DNA of 64,000 nucleotides from GCA-002704185 sp902588515 (lineage in GTDB: Bacteria; Pseudomonadota; Alphaproteobacteria; Pelagibacterales; Pelagibacteraceae). The translations under genes and the position numbers were made by a program. Each line of letters starts with the position of its first letter. Positions within the stretch are counted from its first letter, which is position 1. Under the pieces are notes generated by a model that saw only the letters and a program-made list of their open reading frames with translations, was not told where the DNA came from and searched no databases. Below are positions 39,415 to 47,500 of this stretch, piece after piece. The DNA is taken from the NCBI GenBank assembly GCA_902588515.1, contig CACIPP010000002.1:94624-158623 (forward strand). Reading direction: 5' to 3'.

Positions 39415-41188
39415 ACTTTTTTTGAATTAAAAAATTATCATTTAAATATAAATATTTTAAACCGCTTTTTTTAAAAGTTAAAATAACATCATTTAATTTT
39501 GAGGATATTGGATTTCCATGAAGATTTAAGCTTGTATTAAGTAATGCAGGTACACCAGTAATCTTATAGAATTCTTTAATTAAAGAATAATAGTTTTTGT
39601 TGTAATTTTTACTTAAGATTTGTGGTCTAACTGATTTATCGTAAGGGTGGGTTCCATTTTTTATATCCTTATATCTTGATTTTACAGTATCAAAACCAAT
39701 AGTCATGAACTCGCTCTGAATAGACTTTTTATTAATTAGATATTTTTTGTGATACTCATTTAATATTGTTAAAGCAAATGGCATCCAAAAATCTCTATTT
39801 TTAATTTGATCATTAATTTTTTGTACAACACCATCAATATAGGGATTTGCTAAAATACTTCTATTGCCCAAAGCGCGGGCTCCGAACTCCTCCCTATCTC
39901 TTGCAACTGCTATAATTTCACCATTTGAAAGTAATTTTGCAATATATTTGTGATTAATATTTTTTTTTAATATATATTTTTTTTTATCTTTAAAATAAAT
40001 TTTTATTTTATTTTTTGTTAATATTCCATCATATAGTTGTCGTCCTAAATATATATTCTTAAAAGGTTTGTTATTACCTTTTCTATTTAAATAATAACAA
40101 GCACCTAATGATAATGACTCATCAGTACCTGTAGAAGCTACGTACAATTTGTCGACACATTTAAGTTCTGATAAAACTTTATTCATTTTAATATTCATAC
40201 TTACTCCACCACTAATAGAAAATATTTTGATTTTGTGCTTCTTAGAAATCTGAATTATTAATTTTGACACTATTTTTTCTACTAAAATTTGAACCGCACC
40301 AGCTAAAGAGTCAAATCTACAACCTCTAGTTTTTTCATATAGGTACTTAAATAAATCTTTAGGCCTGTGTTTGTGAACGACTTTGCAATTTTTAACATGT
40401 AAAATATCTTTAAAAATTTCATTGTAAACTTTCATTGAATATTCTTTTTTTGAATAAGGAGCTAATCCCATTACTTTAAATTCGTGCTCGTTTGGTTTCA
40501 TTTTCAATATTAGAGTAATAAATCTATAGATTCTTGCTAAATCACATTCGTCATTCTCATATACATTTTTTAATATATTTTTGTTTTTATCAAATGTCCA
40601 AAGAGTTTGATTTAAACCATCACCTTCACTATCAATTGTTAGTATCGCTGATTTTTTTTCATTAATTTCTGGCGCAAAAGCTGCATAGTAAGCGTGACAA
40701 GTATGATGATCAATAAAGGTTATTTTTTTTACAACTTTACCACACTGCTTTTTGCAATAATCATAATAAATTTTACGATTAAATTCATAATTAAAATATT
40801 TATCTTTTTTGATTTTTTTATAGTTGATGTAACCATCAATCCTTTTATTTTTTTTTAATTCTTTAATGCTTTGAATGGTGTAATCAATTTTTTTTTGTTT
40901 CGAATAAAAATTTAAGTAATACTCTATCCAATTTTCAATAGTAAAATAGTTATCTAATGGGTATTTTAAAACAAATATTGGTCTATTTATTGTTGCTATA
41001 CCGCAATGATTAATTAATAATTTTTTTTTTTTTGCAATATTTAAACAAGCCTGCACAGATTTTTTTGGGTATCCAACAAAGTTTTTTACTTTTGTAAACC
41101 TTTCCTCTTGATATGTCGATATTACTTCACCGTTTATCATCAACGCTGCGCTTGCCCCGTGTCCAATATTAATGCCAAGATAAATCAT
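39413..41188 (-). CDS. Carbamoyltransferase (NodU/CmcH family)
   Basis: 591 residues. These enzymes move a carbamoyl group from carbamoyl phosphate, through carbamoyl adenylate, to a hydroxyl of a sugar or antibiotic. The N-terminal ASKHA-like domain shows LGINIGHGASAALMING and a histidine cluster HHTCHAYYAAF near residues 161-170, plus AILTIDSEGDG. The C-terminal domain carries DREEFGARALGNRSILANP. It is the only minus-strand gene of the island and the first after 23S, convergent with the rRNA. It probably decorates a surface glycan sugar; the acceptor is unknown. Confidence 0.9.
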   Translation of the reverse strand: MIYLGINIGHGASAALMINGEVISTYQEERFTKVKNFVGYPKKSVQACLNIAKKKKLLINHCGIATINRPIFVLKYPLDNYFTIENWIEYYLNFYSKQKKIDYTIQSIKELKKNKRIDGYINYKKIKKDKYFNYEFNRKIYYDYCKKQCGKVVKKITFIDHHTCHAYYAAFAPEINEKKSAILTIDSEGDGLNQTLWTFDKNKNILKNVYENDECDLARIYRFITLILKMKPNEHEFKVMGLAPYSKKEYSMKVYNEIFKDILHVKNCKVVHKHRPKDLFKYLYEKTRGCRFDSLAGAVQILVEKIVSKLIIQISKKHKIKIFSISGGVSMNIKMNKVLSELKCVDKLYVASTGTDESLSLGACYYLNRKGNNKPFKNIYLGRQLYDGILTKNKIKIYFKDKKKYILKKNINHKYIAKLLSNGEIIAVARDREEFGARALGNRSILANPYIDGVVQKINDQIKNRDFWMPFALTILNEYHKKYLINKKSIQSEFMTIGFDTVKSRYKDIKNGTHPYDKSVRPQILSKNYNKNYYSLIKEFYKITGVPALLNTSLNLHGNPISSKLNDVILTFKKSGLKYLYLNDNFLIQKK

Positions 41189-41421
41189 TTACGCAGTATA
41201 TAAATTGAGTGTAACAACATTTTAACTATAGCTAAATTTCTATATTAAGCGATTAAATTATTAATTTCTTAGCTTTTTAATATACTTAAATCTAAATATT
41301 GTCTAGTTTCATTTCTATATTTTGAAAATAGTAAATAAAATATTATTTTTAAAATAAGAATAAAATATTTACTTAGAATAAAAAACTATTATTTCAGTAA
41401 CGAAAGTTGTTAAATTAATTT

Positions 41422-42594
41422 ATGATATTAAAAAAAATATTAGTTGTTGTAAAAGTTTTATTTAAGTTAAAAATTTATTTTCATGAGCCCAAAAAAAGCG
41501 AATTAATAATATTTGATGGGGAAAGCTTTAAACAGCTAGAAAAAGTTGTAAAAGATTTTGATTTTTTTTTACTTGAAACAAGATTTAGTAGGGTAAAAAG
41601 TATTTATATAACAAAAAACATATTATTTCGAACATTTGAAAATTATAAAAAAAATCTTTTTAGCTCTTATCTATTGACTATTATAGATATAATTAATCCT
41701 AAAATAGTTTTTACTTATATTGATAATAGCCATCGTTTTAACGAAATATCAAAATTAAGAAAAAATAAATATAAGTTTGTAGCATTACAAAACGGAGCGA
41801 GATATGAGCACAAAATTATAAATAAGCTAAAGGATAAAAATAAAAGCTGTGAATTAAGTAAATTCAATATACCTTATTTTCTATGTTTTGGAGATTATGA
41901 AATTAATGATTATAAAAATAGTAAACAGTCAATTAAAAAATTTACAAAGGTTGGCAGTTTAAAACTTGCTAATTATTTATTAAGCAAAAAAAAAAATAAA
42001 ACTAAAAAAATTAATGATATACTTTTAATTTCAGATGTATATTGCTGGGACTCAATACTAAATGAATTAAATTTGCCTATAGCACAAGGCGTGATTCAAT
42101 TAATAAAATTTACCATTAGCTTCGCAATTAAAAATAGATTGAAGATAAAAATTGCAGTAAGAAGTTACAAGGATAATTTTCAGAAAGAAAATAATTTTTA
42201 CAAAAGATACTTAAGTGAAAATGAATATAATTTTTTAATAAAAAATATGTTTTTTAGACCAACAAATTATAAAACTTACGAAATTATGTGCAAAAGCAAA
42301 GTTGTGGTTGGTACAATGTCGACAATGTTAAGAGAAAATTTAATACTAAACGGAAAAACTCTCGCATGCAACTTTACAAAAACAGAAATATTTGACTTTC
42401 CTATAAAGGGAATATGTTATTTAAAGAATAATAATTATTTTATATTTGAGAAAAGATTAAAACATATTTTAAAGATTGATAAAAAAAAATATATAAAGTT
42501 ACTAAATAAAAAACCCACATATTTAGTGCGATACGATAGTGAAAGAAATACGATAGATTTAGTTAAAGAAAAACTTAAGTTTCTATCGAAATAA
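41422..42594 (+). CDS. Surface-carbohydrate biosynthesis-like protein, unassigned
   Basis: 390 residues, lysine- and isoleucine-rich, without signal peptide. A two-domain layout is suggested by FVALQNGARYEHK in the middle and KVVVGTMSTMLRENLILNGK near the C terminus. The latter resembles the Ser/Thr-rich donor-site loop of GT-B fold transferases such as CDP-glycerol or polysialyl type enzymes. No exact family is recognised. It opens the + strand part of the island, divergent from the carbamoyltransferase across a 233-nt AT-rich gap that must hold the promoters. A glycosyl- or phosphosugar transferase is the likeliest guess. Confidence 0.6.
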   Translation: MILKKILVVVKVLFKLKIYFHEPKKSELIIFDGESFKQLEKVVKDFDFFLLETRFSRVKSIYITKNILFRTFENYKKNLFSSYLLTIIDIINPKIVFTYIDNSHRFNEISKLRKNKYKFVALQNGARYEHKIINKLKDKNKSCELSKFNIPYFLCFGDYEINDYKNSKQSIKKFTKVGSLKLANYLLSKKKNKTKKINDILLISDVYCWDSILNELNLPIAQGVIQLIKFTISFAIKNRLKIKIAVRSYKDNFQKENNFYKRYLSENEYNFLIKNMFFRPTNYKTYEIMCKSKVVVGTMSTMLRENLILNGKTLACNFTKTEIFDFPIKGICYLKNNNYFIFEKRLKHILKIDKKKYIKLLNKKPTYLVRYDSERNTIDLVKEKLKFLSK

Positions 42595-42598
42595 AATA

Positions 42599-43255
42599 AT
42601 GATAAAAAACATTATTTTTGATTTAGACGGAACTCTGGCAAATACTTCAAAAGATATAATTGATTCTTTAAATTATTCCTTAAAAAAACTAGGATTTAAA
42701 AAAAAAGTAAATCATAATTTATTCAAACAAATAGCTAATAGGGGATCGTTATATATGATTAAATCATTAGTAAAGAAAGATAGAGTTATTATCAGAAACT
42801 TAAATAATAATTTTTTAATTCATTACAAAAAAAATATTTGTAAAAAAACTAAATTGAAGAAAAATATTATTCAATTCTTAAAAATTTGCAAAAAAAAAAA
42901 TATAAGTTTATTTGTATCAACTAATAAAAATAAAAAAAATGCAATATTAATTTTAAGAAAATTAAAAATTCTACACTTTTTTAAGTTTATAGCAGGTTCA
43001 GATACTTTTAAATATCGAAAACCAAATCCACTTCATTTAGAGCTTTTGAAGAACAAGTTCTCGATTATAAAAAAAGAAACAGTGTTTATAGGTGATAGTG
43101 AAATTGACTCATTAATGGCCAACAAATTTAAAATTAAGTTTATTCTTATTAAATACGGTTATACTTTACTAAAACCCCATCAAATTAAATCAGACCTCGT
43201 CATTAAAGATTATTCGAATATAATAAGAATTTTTAAAATATTATCATCTTTTTAG
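42599..43255 (+). CDS. HAD-family hydrolase (phosphatase)
   Basis: 218 residues. HAD motif I is IIFDLDGTLANTSKDI with the nucleophilic Asp, motif II is the FVSTN stretch, and the C-terminal half has YRKPNPLHLELL and VFIGDSEIDSLMA (motif IV acids). The subgroup resembles phosphoglycolate or sugar-phosphate phosphatases. It starts 4 nt after the preceding gene and stops before the operator-bearing gap. In this setting it may dephosphorylate a sugar or nonulosonate 9-phosphate; that is inference. Confidence 0.85.
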   Translation: MIKNIIFDLDGTLANTSKDIIDSLNYSLKKLGFKKKVNHNLFKQIANRGSLYMIKSLVKKDRVIIRNLNNNFLIHYKKNICKKTKLKKNIIQFLKICKKKNISLFVSTNKNKKNAILILRKLKILHFFKFIAGSDTFKYRKPNPLHLELLKNKFSIIKKETVFIGDSEIDSLMANKFKIKFILIKYGYTLLKPHQIKSDLVIKDYSNIIRIFKILSSF

Positions 43256-43262
43256 TACTAAT

Positions 43263-43277
43263 GTTCAATATTTGAAC
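43263..43277. promoter_or_regulatory. Operator-like palindrome GTTCA-N5-TGAAC
   Basis: The perfect palindrome GTTCAATATTTGAAC lies 8 nt before the proposed -35 of the next operon. The same GTTCA-N5-TGAAC half-site pattern occurs twice at the promoter and start of the MarR-type gene at 46119, so this is probably a site for that regulator. Confidence 0.65.
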
Positions 43278-43284
43278 AAATTGA

Positions 43285-43313
43285 TGGACTTTGATAGTCA
43301 AATTTACTATAAG
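43285..43313 (+). promoter_or_regulatory. Probable promoter of the 43330 operon
   Basis: TGGACT (43285-43290) and TATAAG (43308-43313) are separated by 17 nt, close to sigma70 consensus. The ATG at 43330 is 17 nt after the -10, leaving a very short leader. The palindrome at 43263 lies directly upstream. Confidence 0.55.
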
Positions 43314-43329
43314 TATTCAATTTTAAATT

Positions 43330-43779
43330 ATGAAAAAAGTAATTAAGATTAAAACTGACAAATTGTTCACTGATATTACAGACCAAGTCTCTACTTTATC
43401 TAAAAGTTGGGGACAATCAGGATTGGTAAATATTTTTTCAAAACATACAACTTTTTGTATTTGGTGCACAGAAAACGAAATTTTACATAAGACTGACGTA
43501 AGATTCTTTTTGGATAAAGTTGCACCAAGATGGAAAAGTCCAGAGGGAGACCACCAAAATATCAAATATTTGCATGACTTAATTTCATTACGAAATGAGA
43601 CACCTCAAGACGAAAGAATAAATGGACATTCTCACATACGAAGCATGTTTTTTAATTCTTCAGAAACAATACCTATTGAAAAAGGACAACTCATACTTGG
43701 AGATTGGAAACGAGTTTTTGGTATTGAGCTTGACCCAGTAAGACCGAGAGAAATAGTTTGCACATTTATTAAATCTTAG
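43330..43779 (+). CDS. YjbQ / UPF0047 family protein
   Basis: 149 residues. The family pattern is clear: SKHTTFCIWCTENE, YLHDLISLRNETPQDERINGHSHIRSM, SETIPIEKGQLILGDWKRVFGIELD and VRPREIVCTFI. YjbQ proteins form trimers and show weak thiamine-phosphate synthase activity in E. coli, with their real role unclear. Usually found outside sugar clusters, it leads an operon here under a likely island promoter. Length matches the family. Confidence 0.88.
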   Translation: MKKVIKIKTDKLFTDITDQVSTLSKSWGQSGLVNIFSKHTTFCIWCTENEILHKTDVRFFLDKVAPRWKSPEGDHQNIKYLHDLISLRNETPQDERINGHSHIRSMFFNSSETIPIEKGQLILGDWKRVFGIELDPVRPREIVCTFIKS

Positions 43780-43784
43780 AATAA

Positions 43785-44441
43785 ATGCATATTTTTATAA
43801 TAATTAAACATACATCATCGAGAATAAAAAAAAAAAATTTTAGAAAAATTGGAAAATTTCAAATGTGGGAACATTTGATCAGAACATTAAAGGGCCAAAA
43901 AGTTTTTATAGATACAGATAGTGATTATATTTTAAAAAAGTGCACTAAATATTTTCCATGGGTAAAAGCTTATAAAAGGAATAAAAAATTTATTAAATTA
44001 GAAAAAAGCCAAGATAGTAGCCCAACACTATTAATGATAAAAAATTTTCTAAATAAATATATAAAAAATAATAATGAAATTATTGTAACAACGCATGTAA
44101 CATCGCCTTTTTTGAGAATAAAGACTATAAAAAATGCAATTAAAAAATTAAAAAATCACGACAGTGTTGCTGCTGTTACGAAAGATTATAATTTTGCATG
44201 GTTAAAAAAAAACAAAAAATATAGGCCAATAAATTTTAATCCAAAAAAAATCACTAAAACTCAAAATTTAAATCCTGTATTAATGTCAAATGGCGCTTTT
44301 TTTATATTTAAAAAAAAAACTTTTTTAAAATATAACAATAGAGTTGGCAAAAAACCATTTTTTTACGAAATAACTTTTCCTGAATCTATAGAAATCGATA
44401 CAATTGAGGACCTAAAACTGGCTCAAAAGATATGCAAGTAA
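43785..44441 (+). CDS. Acylneuraminate cytidylyltransferase-like enzyme
   Basis: 218 residues resembling the CMP-sugar synthetase (NeuA/KdsB) fold. The N terminus is atypical: IIIKHTSSRIKKKNFRKIGK replaces the usual A-R-x-G-S-K-x-x-x-K-N loop but keeps R and K-N at similar spacing. EIIVTTHVTSPFLRIKTI corresponds to the conserved TSP region, and the C terminus PESIEIDTIEDLKLAQKI is typical of the family (IDxxxDL). It would link CMP to a 2-keto acid sugar. It overlaps the aldolase-like gene by 10 nt. The altered nucleotide loop leaves activity uncertain. Confidence 0.72.
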   Translation: MHIFIIIKHTSSRIKKKNFRKIGKFQMWEHLIRTLKGQKVFIDTDSDYILKKCTKYFPWVKAYKRNKKFIKLEKSQDSSPTLLMIKNFLNKYIKNNNEIIVTTHVTSPFLRIKTIKNAIKKLKNHDSVAAVTKDYNFAWLKKNKKYRPINFNPKKITKTQNLNPVLMSNGAFFIFKKKTFLKYNNRVGKKPFFYEITFPESIEIDTIEDLKLAQKICK

Positions 44442-45382
44442 TTGATGTAACATTAAGAGATGGAGGACACGTAAGGCAATTTAATTGGCCTTTAAAATTT
44501 GCACAAGATCATTATGAGGCGTTATGTAAAGTACCTGAGATCAAATTAATTGAGCTCGGATATTGGAAGCAAACATCAAAAAGTAAAAATCCATTTTATA
44601 ATTTAGATTTTAATAAAGTAAAAAAAATAACGAAGGGAAGAAGATTAAATAATGTTTCGATTATGATTGATTATCATTATTGTTTAAAAGATCTAAACGA
44701 ATACCCAAAAAATAATCAGAAAGAAATTGCCATGATTAGAATATGCTCTAGAAAAGAAGATATCCCAAATGCTTTGAAATTTGCCGAGAAGTTGAAGAAA
44801 TATTCTGGTCTTAATGTTAGTTTTAATATTTTCAATACTACAAATTATAAAAGTAACGAACTTATTAAAGTTTGTAAGCTTGTATCAAAATACAATATAG
44901 ACTTTATTTACTTTGCTGATACTCACGGAGATATGGATTTAGAAAAAGCATTCACTAAATTCAAAAAACCCCTTTCAATTCTTGCTAAATCAGGAAAGAA
45001 AGTAGGGATGCATTTACACGACCATAGTGGAAAAGGATATTTTAATTATAGGAACTTAAAAAAATATAAAATTAATAAATGCGACTCATCACTTAGAGGT
45101 ATGGGCAAAGGCTTTGGCAATCTAAGAACAGAGCAAATAATAAAACCAAAATATTTTAACATATTGGCTACATTAATTAAAAAATACGACAACTTGCTCA
45201 CTATGCCCCAAAATATATTTACATTAATAACCGCGCAATATGGAATTAGTGATAATTATGCGTCACAAGCAAAAAAGATAAATATGAAAATAAATGAATT
45301 TTCAAAATTATGCAAAAAAGTAAAGGGTGAGGATAAAGATAATTTTAACTTGGGATATTTTAAAAGATTTGATAAAAAATAA
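44432..45382 (+). CDS. HMGL-like (DRE-TIM) pyruvate aldolase
   Basis: 316 residues. The start MQVIDVTLRDGGHVRQFNW has the DRE-TIM catalytic motif (R-D next to the metal-binding Asp) as in 4-hydroxy-2-oxovalerate aldolase. The middle shows ELGYW, YFADTHGDMDLEKAF and GMHLHDHSGKG, holding the HxH metal ligands. GMGKGFGNLRTEQ matches the usual GxGxGxGN motif. Such enzymes join pyruvate (or acetyl-CoA) to aldehydes or keto acids. Beside a CMP-sugar synthetase homologue, it may build a 2-keto-3-deoxy acid. It overlaps both neighbours. Confidence 0.82.
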   Translation: MQVIDVTLRDGGHVRQFNWPLKFAQDHYEALCKVPEIKLIELGYWKQTSKSKNPFYNLDFNKVKKITKGRRLNNVSIMIDYHYCLKDLNEYPKNNQKEIAMIRICSRKEDIPNALKFAEKLKKYSGLNVSFNIFNTTNYKSNELIKVCKLVSKYNIDFIYFADTHGDMDLEKAFTKFKKPLSILAKSGKKVGMHLHDHSGKGYFNYRNLKKYKINKCDSSLRGMGKGFGNLRTEQIIKPKYFNILATLIKKYDNLLTMPQNIFTLITAQYGISDNYASQAKKINMKINEFSKLCKKVKGEDKDNFNLGYFKRFDKK

Positions 45383-46070
45383 AATTTTTTTAATTACGGG
45401 TGCATCATCAGGGTTAGGTAACTCATTATTGTTACATTTATCTGAAAATGGAAATAAAATATACTGCTTAGGAAGATCCAATGTCAAAAATAAAAACGTA
45501 AAATCTGTAAAATGTGACTTTAAGAATTTGCAAAATATTAAAATAAAACTTAATAAATTACTTGATACTAACAAAATAGATTATGTTATTTTAAATGCAG
45601 GTATACTTGGAAAAATAAAAAAGATTGAGACTATTAAAGCTTCAGAATTAATAGATATTTTAAAAATAAATGTGCTAGCTAATAAAGAAATAATAGATTT
45701 TATTATTAAAAAAAAAATTAAGACTAAATTAATTATTGCAATTTCATCGGGAGCTGCACTTTCACCAAAAATAGGCTGGTACCCATATTGCAGTTCTAAA
45801 TCAGCCTTTAAATTTTTAATTGAGTCTTACGCTCATGAAAATAAAGGAAGACACTTTATCAATGTGTCTCCTGGGCTAATAAAGACTAAAATGCAGACTC
45901 AAATTTGTAAAGTCGATAGCAAAAAAATGCCATCTGTAAAAAGATTTAAGCTCCTTAATAAAACAAATCAAGTTCCTTCACCGGCAGAAGTTGCTCAAAA
46001 TATCATAGAAAACTTAAGAAAATTTGAAAGAAAAGATAGCGGTAGTTATATAGATATTAGAAAAAAATGA
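45369..46070 (+). CDS. Short-chain dehydrogenase/reductase
   Basis: About 233 residues from a TTG at 45369, giving MIKNKIFLITGASSGLG, the usual distance to the Rossmann glycines. The frame is open to a GTG at 45327, so the start is uncertain. It shows the TGASSGLG dinucleotide site, YVILNAGILG (NAG motif), AISSGAALSP and the catalytic YCSSK (Tyr, Lys). It would reduce or oxidise a sugar keto group with NAD(P). It overlaps the aldolase-like gene and is followed by the regulator gene across 48 nt. Confidence 0.8.
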   Translation: MIKNKIFLITGASSGLGNSLLLHLSENGNKIYCLGRSNVKNKNVKSVKCDFKNLQNIKIKLNKLLDTNKIDYVILNAGILGKIKKIETIKASELIDILKINVLANKEIIDFIIKKKIKTKLIIAISSGAALSPKIGWYPYCSSKSAFKFLIESYAHENKGRHFINVSPGLIKTKMQTQICKVDSKKMPSVKRFKLLNKTNQVPSPAEVAQNIIENLRKFERKDSGSYIDIRKK

Positions 46071-46080
46071 CAAAATTCAC

Positions 46081-46109
46081 TTTACTGTTCATTAAATGAA
46101 CGGTAAGAT
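46081..46109 (+). promoter_or_regulatory. Promoter of the MarR-type EPS regulator
   Basis: TTTACT (46081-46086) and TAAGAT (46104-46109) are 17 nt apart. The palindrome at 46087-46101 fills the spacer and a second starts within the -10 region, so binding would block polymerase. ATG at 46119 is only 10 nt after the -10, implying a nearly leaderless message. Confidence 0.6.
46087..46101. promoter_or_regulatory. Operator palindrome 1 in the promoter spacer
   Basis: Perfect palindrome GTTCATTAAATGAAC between the proposed -35 and -10. Its centre is 23 bp from that of the second palindrome, about two helical turns, so both face the same side of DNA. Confidence 0.7.
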
Positions 46110-46126
46110 GTTCAACAAATGAACAT
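46108..46126. promoter_or_regulatory. Operator palindrome 2 across the start codon
   Basis: ATGTTCA at 46108-46114 and TGAACAT at 46120-46126 form an inverted repeat with spacer ACAAA. It overlaps the start of the regulator gene (ATG at 46119). Confidence 0.7.
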
Positions 46127-46445
46127 CAAAAAAAATAACCTTAACAAAGATCAGTTTGAAGTTTTAAGAAAAATACAAGATAAACCCATCACTAATCAAA
46201 GAGAGTTGGCGAACAAACTTGGATTTAGTCTAGGTAAAATTAATTATTGTCTTAAAGCACTACACTCTAAAGGATTAGTAAAAATAAATAATTTCAAAAA
46301 AAATCCAGAAAAAATCAACTATCTCTATATTTTAACTCCTAGAGGTATAGCAGCCAAAACTCAACTAACAATCATGTTCATGAAGAGAAAAATGCAGGAG
46401 TATGATGAGTTAAAAAAAGAGTTAAAAAAATTAAAAAAAAATTAA
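46119..46445 (+). CDS. MarR-type EPS-associated transcriptional regulator
   Basis: 108 residues. A winged helix-turn-helix reads as FEVLRKIQDKP, NQRELANKLGFSLGKINYCLKAL and KGLVKINNF, and a C-terminal coiled tail (MFMKRKMQEYDELKKELKKL) could give dimerisation. This matches the small MarR family regulators found in exopolysaccharide clusters. Two palindromes at its own promoter and a third before the 43330 operon make it a plausible local repressor. It precedes the nonulosonate genes by 14 nt and may be co-transcribed with them. Confidence 0.85.
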   Translation: MNIKKNNLNKDQFEVLRKIQDKPITNQRELANKLGFSLGKINYCLKALHSKGLVKINNFKKNPEKINYLYILTPRGIAAKTQLTIMFMKRKMQEYDELKKELKKLKKN

Positions 46446-46459
46446 TCTAAAAAATTTAT

Positions 46460-47500
46460 ATGAACATTCCTTTTACATTGCGAAAAAACTTAATGTTAAA
46501 GCACAATTCAATATTAGAAGCGATTAAAAGATTGAATGATATTAAATTCAAAACTTTAATTATAATAGACAATCATAAAAAAATTTGCGGAACATTAACC
46601 GATGGCGATATTAGAAGAGGTTTATTAAAAGGTTATAATGTTAATAGCTCAGTTGACTTGGTTTTAAATAAACATCCAGTTATTAATTTAATTGATAGAA
46701 AAAAAAAGCAAAAAGTAAATTATAAAAACCATGATATTATTCCAAGCGTTGATAAATATGGAAAAATAAAAAAAATTGAAATTGCTAATTCTGTAAAATT
46801 TCCTAGTACTTACGAACATACTTTAGAAATTGTTTTGATGGCTGGGGGATTTGGAAAAAGATTAATGCCTTTAACACGCAATACTCCGAAACCATTACTT
46901 AAAATTAAAAATAAAAGTATTCTTGAAATGGCCATGGAAAACTTTAAGAAATATGGATTTAAAATATTTAACATTTCTACTTATTACAAATCATGCATTG
47001 TTAAAAAATATTTTAAGAAGAAGATATTTAGTAGTTTTAAAATAGTTTACCTTGAAGAAAAAAAACCTCTTGGAACAGCTGGTTGCTTGTCCTTATTAAA
47101 TTATAAAAATGTAAAAGATAATATTTTAGTTTTTAATGGTGACGTTATAACTGATTTAAATATCATTAATCTAATAAAATTTCATCAAGATACAAAATCT
47201 GATATTACGGTATGTGCTAAACAGTATTCTAATTCTTCACTCTATGGAGAAATATGTTTTAAAGGGCACAAAATTAATGAAATAATTGAGAAGCCGAAAA
47301 AGCAAAATTTCATAAATGCGGGTATTTATTTAATAAAAAAAAAAATGATAAAAAATATGCGAGTGAAATATATCGATATGCCAAATTTCATAGATAATAA
47401 AATTAAAAGAGGATGCAGTGTAAATATATATCCTATTTATGAATATTGGGCCGAAATTGGTAGCAAAGATATTTTTAAAAAATTAATAAATAAAAAATGA
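46460..47500 (+). CDS. CBS-domain sugar-1-phosphate nucleotidyltransferase (PtmE-like)
   Basis: 346 residues. The first 120 residues are a CBS pair (KHNSILEAIKRLNDIKFKTL, GTLTDGDIRRGLLKG, DIIPSVDKYGKIKKI). The rest is a nucleotidyltransferase: VLMAGGFGKRLMPLTRNTPKPLLKI with the NTP-binding loop, KPLGTAGCLSLL and VFNGDVITDL. This fusion is that of PtmE, which makes GDP-glucosamine type donors for legionaminic acid in Campylobacter. First of nine genes that match that pathway. The stop overlaps the next start as ATGA. Confidence 0.88.
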   Translation: MNIPFTLRKNLMLKHNSILEAIKRLNDIKFKTLIIIDNHKKICGTLTDGDIRRGLLKGYNVNSSVDLVLNKHPVINLIDRKKKQKVNYKNHDIIPSVDKYGKIKKIEIANSVKFPSTYEHTLEIVLMAGGFGKRLMPLTRNTPKPLLKIKNKSILEMAMENFKKYGFKIFNISTYYKSCIVKKYFKKKIFSSFKIVYLEEKKPLGTAGCLSLLNYKNVKDNILVFNGDVITDLNIINLIKFHQDTKSDITVCAKQYSNSSLYGEICFKGHKINEIIEKPKKQNFINAGIYLIKKKMIKNMRVKYIDMPNFIDNKIKRGCSVNIYPIYEYWAEIGSKDIFKKLINKK

